Shown here piece by piece: positions 8,313 to 15,848 of a DNA stretch of 41,893 nucleotides (its first letter is position 1; each line of letters starts with the position of its first letter). The position numbers and the translations under genes were made by a program. Source of the DNA: WVZH01 sp034430425 (GTDB taxonomy: Bacteria; Chloroflexota; Anaerolineae; Anaerolineales; E44-bin32); assembly GCA_034430425.1 (NCBI GenBank), contig DAOUEK010000078.1, positions 1-41,893 of the forward strand, read 5' to 3'. Under the pieces are notes generated by a model. That model was not told the origin of the DNA and made no database searches. It worked only from the letters and a program-made list of their open reading frames with translations.

Positions 8313-8560
8313 TCAGAACTCTTTTTGCAGTATTTCGCTTGAGTGACTGGGAAAACCTTGTCTCCTGGTTTTTTTGTAAAGGTGTGATTTGCCGCTACGG
8401 TCAACTGGCCCTACCCCACAATAATTAGGTTCAATCGATCGAGATTCTCCTGTAGAGCAAACATCTCCCGCTGCGTATATACCGTGTAGATTCGTTTCCT
8501 TGCGTCTATCTGTAGGAGGCTGCTTTCTCATCGGGTGGGCACCTTCAGCTATCAAACCCC
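8313..8560 (-). pseudogene. Remnant of a TrxR-like ferredoxin-NADP reductase (YumC type)
   Basis: On the minus strand the frame contains TDRRKETNLHGIYAAGDVCS (about 8450-8520), matching the FAD-binding ETNxxGIxAAGDV motif of thioredoxin-reductase-like enzymes. The continuation LNLIIVG-stop-GQLTVAANHTF lies in a shifted frame and resembles the LxLIxxGFGEAxxAVN segment of YumC-type ferredoxin-NADP reductases. The first frame then returns with GFPSHSSEI, like the family's terminal FPGHSSE. The NADP domain and N-terminus are missing. Two frame changes and one stop show a decayed C-terminal fragment. Confidence 0.72.
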
Positions 8561-8634
8561 GACCTGAAAGTGGAATATCTTCGATCCAATGAGATGACAG
8601 TATTTGATTGTTTGTAAATATAGTGTATCCCATA

Positions 8635-9417
8635 TTATCGATTGAATGGGCTGTGTATCGCAGCGAGACAAACCAGGGCAACCAATCCCACTGCGAAAAA
8701 CGCATTAATCTGCATGTTTTTCCAGGGTTTCGTGTCGATTACGCGATGCGATTGTTCCGGGGTTTGAACTCGCTCCCATTGCGGTCCGATGATCCATCCA
8801 ACCAATATCCCCCCAAGAAGTCCCCCCACGTGCCCCCAATTATCGATCATGGCGGAAAATCCCAATACCAGATTCAAAAGCAAGACCATGCCAATGCGCG
8901 TTAATTGGCTCTTGGCAACCGATCCGAACAAATCGCGGTGCCGAAACAGAAACAACGCCAGTGCGCCGACTATCCCAAAAATCGCGCCAGACGCGCCGGC
9001 TGAGGGAGAAGGATTGAAGGCGAGACTGAAGGCAATGCCTGAAATTCCGCTCAGCAGATAGACAATGGTTGTTCTTTCTTTGCCGTAGAATGCTTCCACA
9101 GATGGCCCCACGGCATGGAGGGAATACATATTGACAAGGAGGTGTACCGCATCAACGTGTATAAAGATCGGAAAGATGAAACGCCAGATTTGTCCATTGG
9201 CAATGGCCTGATTGTCTTTTACACCAATCTGGCAAATCAGATCACTCAATCCGCATACGATCCCATCGCCAGAGATCATCGCGGTGAGCGCTTGGAACAG
9301 GAATATGATGACGGTGAAACCGATAAAGCCGTACGTAATCGGAAATCGTGTAACCAACTTGCGGATCTCAGCAACCGTGTTACGTGGGGCTGGTTCTACG
9401 GGAGGTTGATGATTCAC
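8635..9417 (-). CDS. Rhomboid-family intramembrane serine protease
   Basis: The protein (260 residues from the GTG at 9417) has an N-terminal cytoplasmic segment and about seven transmembrane helices. Rhomboid hallmarks are present: HLLVNMYSL, the catalytic serine motif GASGAIFG and the catalytic histidine in NWGHVGGLLGG. Rhomboids cleave single-pass membrane proteins within or near the membrane. The GTG overlaps the gmk stop as GTGA, which implies translational coupling. A longer ATG start at 9486 would read through 70 bp of gmk in another frame and has no ribosome binding site, so it is less likely. The substrate is unknown. Confidence 0.92.
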   Translation of the reverse strand: MNHQPPVEPAPRNTVAEIRKLVTRFPITYGFIGFTVIIFLFQALTAMISGDGIVCGLSDLICQIGVKDNQAIANGQIWRFIFPIFIHVDAVHLLVNMYSLHAVGPSVEAFYGKERTTIVYLLSGISGIAFSLAFNPSPSAGASGAIFGIVGALALFLFRHRDLFGSVAKSQLTRIGMVLLLNLVLGFSAMIDNWGHVGGLLGGILVGWIIGPQWERVQTPEQSHRVIDTKPWKNMQINAFFAVGLVALVCLAAIHSPFNR

Positions 9418-10031
9418 AACTGCACTTGACGGGGTTTTACGCGGTGGTGCTCGGCTTGAATGATCGCCAGAATCGTTTCCACACATGCATCGAGCTCGCT
9501 ATCTGCGTTGATGACCACATAATCAAACATTTCAACGCGTATCATTTCTTTCCGAGCTGTGGCAATACGCAGCTTTCTTCCTTCCGGCGTCTCGGTTTTT
9601 CGTGCTTCGAGTCGTTCCAGTAATTCTTTTTCGGTCCGGGTTGTGAGGAATATCAACAGCGCTTCGGGATACAGCTTTCGAATGGTTTCCGCTCCCTGCA
9701 CATCGAGACGCATCACGACATCCTTTCCGCTCTGCATCGCTCCGCGGACCTGTCGTTTGGGGATGCCCTTATAATCATTGTAAACGATGGCGTATTCGAT
9801 CAATTCATCCTGCTCGATCATCTCCGCAAATTCGTCGTGGCTGACGAAGAAATAATCCAGGCCATCAACTTCATCTGCGCGTTTCGGCCGTGTGGTGGCG
9901 GTGATGACAAAGTGAAAGGGCGTGCCGATTTCTTTCATGCGTTGGATCACCGAATCCTTGCCAACACCAGATGGTCCTGAAATGACGATCAAAAGAGGGA
10001 TTTTTGCCTTTTCGAATAGCGGCTCGTCCAT
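9414..10031 (-). CDS. gmk: Guanylate kinase
   Basis: Guanylate kinase phosphorylates GMP to GDP. The 205-residue protein starts at the ATG at 10031 behind an AGGAG ribosome binding site; the frame is open further upstream, but those residues do not match the family. The P-loop is SGPSGVGKDSV, and the GMP-binding part contains TTRPKRADEVDGLDYFFV. The YNDYKGIP segment and the VMRLDVQGAETIRKL segment are also typical. The P-loop has Asp where many GMPKs have Ser/Thr after the Lys (GKDS), a variant known in Chloroflexota-like sequences as far as I recall. It is co-transcribed with the rhomboid gene. Confidence 0.95.
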   Translation of the reverse strand: MDEPLFEKAKIPLLIVISGPSGVGKDSVIQRMKEIGTPFHFVITATTRPKRADEVDGLDYFFVSHDEFAEMIEQDELIEYAIVYNDYKGIPKRQVRGAMQSGKDVVMRLDVQGAETIRKLYPEALLIFLTTRTEKELLERLEARKTETPEGRKLRIATARKEMIRVEMFDYVVINADSELDACVETILAIIQAEHHRVKPRQVQL

Positions 10032-10139
10032 GCGTTGATAACTCCTGTAAGGGTCAGTATAATCGATTTGATGGATGCTGCGAGTCTTCCATCCTCTGGA
10101 TTTCAAATATAGATGGATGGCTATTTCGGGGAGTATGTC

Positions 10140-10502
10140 GTGCCCACATATGACTATCTTTGCAGGGATTGTAAAAGACGGATTTCCGTTTATCAATCGT
10201 ACGAGGAATACGGCCGCGTCTCCGTTCAGTGTCCTCAATGTGGAGGAACCAATCTCCATCGGATAATTAACCGAGTACGCTTTGCTCGCTCGGAAGACTC
10301 ACGCCTTGATAATCTGACCGATCCGGGCCAGTGGGGGAATTTCGATGAAAACGATCCGCGCTCGATGGCACGCATGATGCGCAAGATGGGGGAGGAATTG
10401 GGCGAGGAGTTGCCCGGTGAATTCGATGAAGTTGTGGACCGGTTGGAAGCCGGTGAGAGTCCGGATGAGATCGAAAAAAACATGCCAGATCTGGATGTAT
10501 AA
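10140..10502 (+). CDS. FmdB-type zinc-ribbon protein
   Basis: The protein begins with the FmdB pattern PTYDYLCRDC and has a second CPQCGG pair, which makes a single zinc ribbon in residues about 2-42. The rest is acidic and helical, ending in DEIEKNMPDLDV. The GTG at 10140 is preferred over the ATG at 10113 because GGGGAG lies 9 bp upstream and the family starts with M-P-T-Y. FmdB proteins are regulatory or nucleic-acid-binding zinc proteins of poorly defined function. The gene is divergent from gmk, about 108 bp away, and the longer acidic tail is common in this lineage. Confidence 0.85.
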   Translation: MPTYDYLCRDCKRRISVYQSYEEYGRVSVQCPQCGGTNLHRIINRVRFARSEDSRLDNLTDPGQWGNFDENDPRSMARMMRKMGEELGEELPGEFDEVVDRLEAGESPDEIEKNMPDLDV

Positions 10503-10553
10503 ACCGAGGTCTCGAGCGATTCGGCAGCGTTCGAATTCTCCCCCGTATATCCC

Positions 10554-11429
10554 TTATGAAGTGATATCTTGACGCCGGAAAACCAGCATCACCAAAGCAA
10601 TCATACCCACGACCCAGAGCCCCACGACCACGATCGAAACTCCCAGGCTGACCTGTGTTGACAATATTGGGCGCATGTCCAGAGCGTGGTTGAAGCGGAT
10701 CCATTCATTGATGTTTCCAATGTTAAACGAGGGTGCAAAGCGATAGAGTTCGGTAAGATCGGGATTGTTTAACAATTTACTCAATCCAAGGCATGCAAGC
10801 CATAAGTTCGGCTCAATGATCGAGATCAAGAAACCGATCAGGATGCCCCCCACGATCTTTCGCGTTATCAGTGCTGCAAAGGCAGCGAAGGAAACGACGA
10901 TGAGTGTGGAAACGAATGCCAACCCCGCGCGAAGAGCATAGTCGCCAAGGAATGTACCGACAACCTCCCGCGTCGGAACGGGAGGGTACGGCAGCCCGGC
11001 AATGGCAGTAGCAATACCGTTGCCCAAACCGACGATAACCGACATTGCGGCGAACGCAAGAACGACATAGACACCAAAGGCTAAAAATTTGGCCAGGATC
11101 AAGGCATTTCGAGAATTGCGCGGGGTTATATTTTTCCAGGTTCCCCATTCATACTCACCAGCGAACAACGTGGCCACGAATGCCAGGATCGGCATGCGGC
11201 CCAACACATTGCCGGGATAACTGCTCAACGTGTTCCAAACGTTGCTGACGTCTGTCCAGAGTACTCCTTTCAATCCAAAACTAATAATCGCCGCATCAGA
11301 AAATATCGCCGCGATGATGACGATTGTATAAAACGCCAAAGCACCAACGGGAAATATCCAGATCAGGAAGCCGGCAAGCCAACGATGATTGGCGGTCTTT
11401 TTCCATTCGGCTCGAAATAGCTTAATCAC
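10554..11429 (-). CDS. ABC-2 type transporter permease
   Basis: The 291-residue protein has six predicted membrane segments in an ABC-2 arrangement, beginning with the cytoplasmic MIKLFRAEWKK element typical of these permeases. The sequence EWGTWKNITPRNSR matches the cytoplasmic EYEwGTlr-like coupling loop. The GTG start at 11429 is behind GAGGAGG and overlaps the ATPase gene by 8 bp. It probably forms a homodimeric exporter with the ATPase. The substrate is not evident; antimicrobial-peptide, lantibiotic or lipid export is common for this class. Confidence 0.88.
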   Translation of the reverse strand: MIKLFRAEWKKTANHRWLAGFLIWIFPVGALAFYTIVIIAAIFSDAAIISFGLKGVLWTDVSNVWNTLSSYPGNVLGRMPILAFVATLFAGEYEWGTWKNITPRNSRNALILAKFLAFGVYVVLAFAAMSVIVGLGNGIATAIAGLPYPPVPTREVVGTFLGDYALRAGLAFVSTLIVVSFAAFAALITRKIVGGILIGFLISIIEPNLWLACLGLSKLLNNPDLTELYRFAPSFNIGNINEWIRFNHALDMRPILSTQVSLGVSIVVVGLWVVGMIALVMLVFRRQDITS

Positions 11430-12372
11430 GATTGGATTCCTCCTCTGTTGCCTCCAAGAAATACGCTTCCAGTGTTTTGCTTTGGGTCGTTAATTGATAG
11501 ATATCAACGCCCGCGTCCACCAAACACCTGACGATTTTTGGTGCTTCGGTTTTAGAACTTGCAAGCGTGACCCATCCAGATTCCGATGCTTGAGATTCTT
11601 TCTCGACATTCGACTCCGAAATCTCCCAATTTCCCTCCAGAGCCTGCTGCGCGGCAGGGAGCGGCGACACCTGGATCCGCAACTGCGTCTGGCCATGGAG
11701 TAAATCGCTGACTTTTCCCTCACGGATGATTTCACCCCGATGGATAATGGCGACTCGGTCACAGACTTGTTCGACCTCGGCAAGCAGGTGACTGGATAGA
11801 AAAACGGTCTTCTGCTGGTGATCTACAAGCTCTCGCAGGTATGTGCGTACTTCGTGCATTCCGGCCGGATCAAGACCCGCAGTCGGTTCGTCTAACAGAA
11901 GCAATTGCGGATCGCCGAGAAGGGCAGCTGCCAATCCCAAACGCTGCCGCATGCCAGTCGAGTAACTCGAGAGGCGTTTGTTCGCATGGCTGGAAAGCCC
12001 GACTCGATTGAGAAGCTCGGGGATGCGCTTGGGATCGTGATCGCCAACGTCCGCGATCACCTCGAGATTTTTGCCTCCCGTGAGAAATGGATAGAAAGAG
12101 GCCTGCTCAACGATCGCCCCCACATTTCGAAGCACGCCATGCTGACGCCGGACATCTTGCCCAAAAACACGCACACTTCCCTGCGACGGGCGGATCAGAT
12201 CCATGATCAGCCGGATGGTCGTGGTCTTTCCCGCACCATTGGGTCCCAGAAATCCGAACATCAGGCCGCGCTGTACAGTTAGATCGATACCCTTGAGCGC
12301 CTTCACTCGCTTCGACCCTCGACCGAACACCTTGATTAAATCTTCAAGCTGAATAGCAATGTCTGTTTGCAT
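11422..12372 (-). CDS. ABC transporter ATP-binding protein
   Basis: This 316-residue ATPase has Walker A GPNGAGKTTT, the signature SSYSTGMRQRLGLA, Walker B LLLLDEPTAGLDPAG and the H-loop SSHLL. The C-terminal extension of about 90 residues is typical of the BcrA/CcmA-type exporters that pair with ABC-2 permeases. GAGGATAGGTC precedes the ATG. It is the third gene of a four-gene operon that starts at 13418, with the permease last. An overlap of 8 bp with the permease gene indicates coupling. Confidence 0.93.
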   Translation of the reverse strand: MQTDIAIQLEDLIKVFGRGSKRVKALKGIDLTVQRGLMFGFLGPNGAGKTTTIRLIMDLIRPSQGSVRVFGQDVRRQHGVLRNVGAIVEQASFYPFLTGGKNLEVIADVGDHDPKRIPELLNRVGLSSHANKRLSSYSTGMRQRLGLAAALLGDPQLLLLDEPTAGLDPAGMHEVRTYLRELVDHQQKTVFLSSHLLAEVEQVCDRVAIIHRGEIIREGKVSDLLHGQTQLRIQVSPLPAAQQALEGNWEISESNVEKESQASESGWVTLASSKTEAPKIVRCLVDAGVDIYQLTTQSKTLEAYFLEATEEESNRD

Positions 12373-12421
12373 GACCTATCCTCGATGAGAATACATTCTC
12401 ACACTCGGCCAAAGACCAAGC

Positions 12422-12733
12422 TTAATCTTCTCCCATATTCTTTCCAAACTCACGATATTGTTGGCGGTATTGCTGGTAAGCTCGTCGCCCGTAGGGGGTC
12501 AAGGAGGCTGAAGTATTTGGCACCTTGCCTTTAAAGCGTTTCTTAATTTCGATGTATCCTCGCTCTTCCAAATAAGAGAGGTGTTTTGAGAGTGTGCCTT
12601 TGGTCAGCCCAATGGTTCGATATAAGTATGTGAAATCGGCACTCTTACAACCTGCCAACATAGCCATGATGGCCAATCGGGAGGGTTGGTGGATCATGCG
12701 GTCGAATTTTGTTGGTAGATCATAGTCAGACAT
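12422..12733 (-). CDS. Winged-helix transcriptional regulator
   Basis: This is a 103-residue winged-helix protein: PSRLAIMAMLAG, then a recognition helix region TKGTLSKHLSYLEERGYIEI, and a wing with FKGKVPNTSASLTPYGRRAY. It resembles the HTH_34/PF13601 subfamily of ArsR-like regulators often found beside ABC exporters. It overlaps the upstream membrane protein gene by 8 bp and is followed after about 50 bp by the ABC genes. I infer that it controls its own operon by binding the palindrome at 13454-13468. The signal it senses is unknown. Confidence 0.88.
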   Translation of the reverse strand: MSDYDLPTKFDRMIHQPSRLAIMAMLAGCKSADFTYLYRTIGLTKGTLSKHLSYLEERGYIEIKKRFKGKVPNTSASLTPYGRRAYQQYRQQYREFGKNMGED

Positions 12734-13418
12734 GATCTGCCCTTTTTATGGCTTGCAGCGTAGTGTGAAAACCGACCAGGCCCGACAACAGCAATATCGT
12801 GAACCACAAGATGCCAAGCACCGCCCAACTCGTGGAAAATGAAAAGGGAAAGACCGTGATCATTATCGACAGTAAACCACCCGCGCTGCCTACCACGATG
12901 TATCGAGGAAAATCGAGGATGAGACCCTTTCCAAGATAAACAATTCCAGCAGCAATCCCTATACCGCTAACCAGCAAGCGTAGATCTGACTCCTGTGGCA
13001 ACCTTCCGCTCAAGGTTCCCCAGAGCCCAATCGACGCCCAAACGATCACAGTTATCAGAGCCGCGATACTCGTACGCCATTCGACTTTATGTAACGGTAT
13101 AACATAACCTCTTGCTAATCGAAGAGAGTGACGCCGAATTCTATCGATGCTGTGCTTTGAAATCAGCAGGAATAATGCCAGTAGCGGCACCAACGCTACT
13201 AAAGCTACAGCAGTCATTTCGGGATAGGTCGCGAGCATACGCAGATACCACAGCATGATGGATGGAGAGTAAACGGAGGCGGTGAGCAAGCCGGCGACAA
13301 GGTATAAGATCGCGTTGAGTAAGTCCACCAGGCCGTCTTCAAACTCACGGCGGCGAGTAATTCGAGTAAGCTCATCAAGGTCATAAATTCCCTTCATTCC
13401 AAACTCCTGATACATCAT
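12726..13418 (-). CDS. Four-to-six-pass membrane protein, first gene of the regulator-ABC operon
   Basis: This 230-residue protein has an N-terminal cytoplasmic part (MMYQEFGMKGIYDLDEL) and about five or six hydrophobic segments between residues 40 and 225. No known domain is recognised. GAGGT precedes the start at 13418. It overlaps the regulator gene, so it probably acts with the regulator as a membrane sensor or anti-repressor, or with the ABC transporter. This role is inference from gene order only. Confidence 0.75.
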   Translation of the reverse strand: MMYQEFGMKGIYDLDELTRITRRREFEDGLVDLLNAILYLVAGLLTASVYSPSIMLWYLRMLATYPEMTAVALVALVPLLALFLLISKHSIDRIRRHSLRLARGYVIPLHKVEWRTSIAALITVIVWASIGLWGTLSGRLPQESDLRLLVSGIGIAAGIVYLGKGLILDFPRYIVVGSAGGLLSIMITVFPFSFSTSWAVLGILWFTILLLSGLVGFHTTLQAIKRADHV

Positions 13419-13438
13419 GTGTTTACCTCACAAATGAC

Positions 13439-13468
13439 AAAATACTCTATAAGGTTGACGCTGTCAAC
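13439..13468 (-). promoter_or_regulatory. Promoter with palindromic operator for the regulator-ABC operon
   Basis: On the minus strand TTGACA (13467-13462) and TATTTT (13444-13439) are separated by exactly 17 bp, a good sigma-70-like promoter. A 15-bp palindrome, GTTGAC-3-GTCAAC, at 13454-13468 covers the -35 box, as expected for a repressor operator. The translation start is 20 bp beyond the -10 box. Confidence 0.75.
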
Positions 13469-13528
13469 TAGTTTCCTGGTACTAACCACGGGGTTTGGGA
13501 AACTTGAATGAGGGAAAGGTGGAAGGGA

Positions 13529-14146
13529 TTAACCCAATCTTGATTTTACAGCTTGCATGATTGCTTCGTGTACTTGATCTACTTCCTGTAACCCGTCAAT
13601 CACTACCCAGCGCGCTGGCTGGCTCTTCGCCAGGGCGAGATACCCCTGGCGAACGCGGCGGTGAAAATCCAGATCGTAGGCGTCGAGACGGTTCCAATTA
13701 CCGTCCAGTTCTCTGCGCTTCAATCCTTGCTCGACGGGAAGATCGAGAAGAAGGGTTAGATCGGGTGCCAGGCCTTGCGTGGCAAAGGCAGTAATCTCCT
13801 GCAGCGCATCCCGGTCGAGGCCGTGCCCATAACCCTGGTAGGCCAGGGATGCGTCGAAAAACCGATCGCAGACAACGATTCCGCCCTTTTCGAGATGCGG
13901 ATGGATACGTTCCTGCACGTGCTGTGCCCGTGAAGCGGAAAAGAGCAAAAACTCGGCGCGCGGGTCCATGAGTGTATTGTCGAGAGAGGTTAAAACCTGG
14001 CGAATTTGCTCGCCGATCTCCGTTCCACCCGGTTCGCGCGTGAGTAAGACATCATGATTAAGCGCACCCAATCGCTGCGAGAGCAATATCGCTTGACGGG
14101 TTTTTCCGCTCCCGTCAGGTCCTTCAAGTGTGATGAATAAACTCAA
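13529..14146 (-). CDS. tmk: Thymidylate kinase
   Basis: This kinase makes dTDP from dTMP. The 205-residue protein has the P-loop LEGPDGSGKTRQ, the DRFFDASLAYQGYG motif (DR plus AYQG) and LTLLLDLPVEQGLKRR, which includes the lid region. The length is normal. It overlaps the upstream ATPase gene by 4 bp (ATGA), so the two are translationally coupled. The pairing with the R3H ATPase gene is shown by the overlap. Confidence 0.96.
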   Translation of the reverse strand: MSLFITLEGPDGSGKTRQAILLSQRLGALNHDVLLTREPGGTEIGEQIRQVLTSLDNTLMDPRAEFLLFSASRAQHVQERIHPHLEKGGIVVCDRFFDASLAYQGYGHGLDRDALQEITAFATQGLAPDLTLLLDLPVEQGLKRRELDGNWNRLDAYDLDFHRRVRQGYLALAKSQPARWVVIDGLQEVDQVHEAIMQAVKSRLG

Positions 14147-15744
14147 TTGCGAAAGATCCTAACTCGTCGCTGCGGCTCATTGCCATAGGAATGGGAAACC
14201 AGGTTGGCTTGCCGAGCCGTTTGATGCTGCAAGCGACGCACGTATGCGGATGCGGGCGAGAGATCCACCGAGCGCGCACCGTCGAGAACGGATTGAACGG
14301 CACGGCGAGCTTCTTCCATGCCCGCTTCCATAGCCGGGTCGTCGGAGGATATACCATCCAGATTGAATAGGTCGGCGAAGAAGCTCTCCATCTGGCCAAC
14401 CGTATTCGAACGCAAGACGTAGATTGGCATGCGACGGTTCTCGGCGTTGGAGATGACCTTCTGCCGTTTTCGATAATAGGAACGCAAAGTTACCAATACA
14501 TCGGCCTCCCCCAAATCATCGACCAGGATCACCGGCACACGTAAACGCTTGGCCGCCTGGCGCAAGCGATTGCGAGCGACACCATAGGCATAGATTCGAG
14601 CCGTTTCCAATGCCGCACCAGGCATGCGCGGTGGTGTCGGAGAATATGGCAAGCCATTATCGGCACCGGTGGGCTTGGATGGCAGAGCGGCTTGACGCCG
14701 GTATCCCTCCTGACCGTGTCCTCGGGGAGCGGTGGTGATGGGTTGTGCTTCAGTTTTAATCTCCCCGTTTTCGTCCCGATAACGCAGTTCGGGAGTCAGA
14801 GGGCGGCCGCGCAGCATCGAATCAACGGAAGCCGAAACGTCATGATGAACAGCGAGTCTTTCTCGATCCTGAATCTCGATCAGGACGGGAAAGGTGGGAG
14901 CGGCGCGTCGTTCGAGCACCGTTTTCTGGGTGCCCCGACGCCGGGCTTCTTCATCGGAAAGGGTGACGGATTCGATTCCACCCACAAGATCGGATAGGGT
15001 AGGGTTGAGCAGAAGATTCTCGAGTGTATTCCCATGCGCCGTACCGATCAACTGCACTCCGCGTTCCGCAATCGTGCGGGCCGCAGCGGCCTCCAACTCA
15101 CGCCCAATTTCGTCAATCACGATGACTTCAGGATTGTGGTTTTCGACCGCCTCAATCATCACCTCGTGCTGCAGGGTTGGCTCGCGGACCTGCATGCGAC
15201 GGGCACGTCCGATTGCCGGGTGGGGAACGTCACCATCTCCGGCGATTTCGTTCGATGTGTCCACAATGACGACGCGTTTCTCCTCTGCCAGGATGCGAGC
15301 GGCTTCCCGGAGCATGGTCGTTTTCCCAACCGCAGGTCGACCGACCAGTAAAACGCTTTTCCCGCCGAGTATGAAATCTTGAATGATGTCGATCGTGCCA
15401 TAGACGGCTCGGCCTACCCGACAAGTCAAACCCACGATTTGATCGTGTCGATTGCGAATGGCCGCAATACGATGCAGCGTGCGTTCAATCCCGCCGCGGT
15501 TGTCGGCGTCGAATCCGCCAACTCGCGAAACGATATCGTCAAGCGCTTCACGGTCCACCTCGCGATCGCTGAGTTTGGCCTCGCTGTCGATGTACCGCGC
15601 GGTGGGAATACGGCCAAGATCCAGAATGACTTCAAGCAGTTCATCCTGGTGATTGATTTTCCTGATCTCTTTCGTGATTTCCGGCGGCAAGATAGCCAGA
15701 AGATCATCGAGGTTATCCGTAATTCGTTTTCTCGTCATTTTCAC
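14143..15744 (-). CDS. AAA-type ATPase with C-terminal R3H domain (Ycf45-like)
   Basis: This 533-residue protein resembles Ycf45 and SpoIIIAA-like proteins of plastids, cyanobacteria and bacteria. It has the P-loop GRPAVGKTT (about residues 135-143), VIVIDEIGRELE (Walker B, about 207-217) and an AAA sensor region (GTAHGNTLENLL). A middle low-complexity linker follows, then a region with RLRVPVILVDDLGEAD, and a terminal R3H-like segment (DLSPASAYVRRLQHQTARQA ending in EPQRRVRI) at about 490-533, which binds single-stranded nucleic acid. The start is a GTG at 15744, or an ATG at 15738; no strong ribosome binding site distinguishes them. The precise role is not established; nucleic-acid remodelling is inferred from the domains. 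Confidence 0.85.
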   Translation of the reverse strand: MKMTRKRITDNLDDLLAILPPEITKEIRKINHQDELLEVILDLGRIPTARYIDSEAKLSDREVDREALDDIVSRVGGFDADNRGGIERTLHRIAAIRNRHDQIVGLTCRVGRAVYGTIDIIQDFILGGKSVLLVGRPAVGKTTMLREAARILAEEKRVVIVDTSNEIAGDGDVPHPAIGRARRMQVREPTLQHEVMIEAVENHNPEVIVIDEIGRELEAAAARTIAERGVQLIGTAHGNTLENLLLNPTLSDLVGGIESVTLSDEEARRRGTQKTVLERRAAPTFPVLIEIQDRERLAVHHDVSASVDSMLRGRPLTPELRYRDENGEIKTEAQPITTAPRGHGQEGYRRQAALPSKPTGADNGLPYSPTPPRMPGAALETARIYAYGVARNRLRQAAKRLRVPVILVDDLGEADVLVTLRSYYRKRQKVISNAENRRMPIYVLRSNTVGQMESFFADLFNLDGISSDDPAMEAGMEEARRAVQSVLDGARSVDLSPASAYVRRLQHQTARQANLVSHSYGNEPQRRVRIFRN

Positions 15745-15848
15745 TCACGTGCCTGTGCGTACGAATGTATATGAATTTTAATTTGATTCTTCATCAACAG
15801 GCGCTTCATATGTCGGGTGTCGCTCCAGCTCTTCGGCTTCGAATCAGA

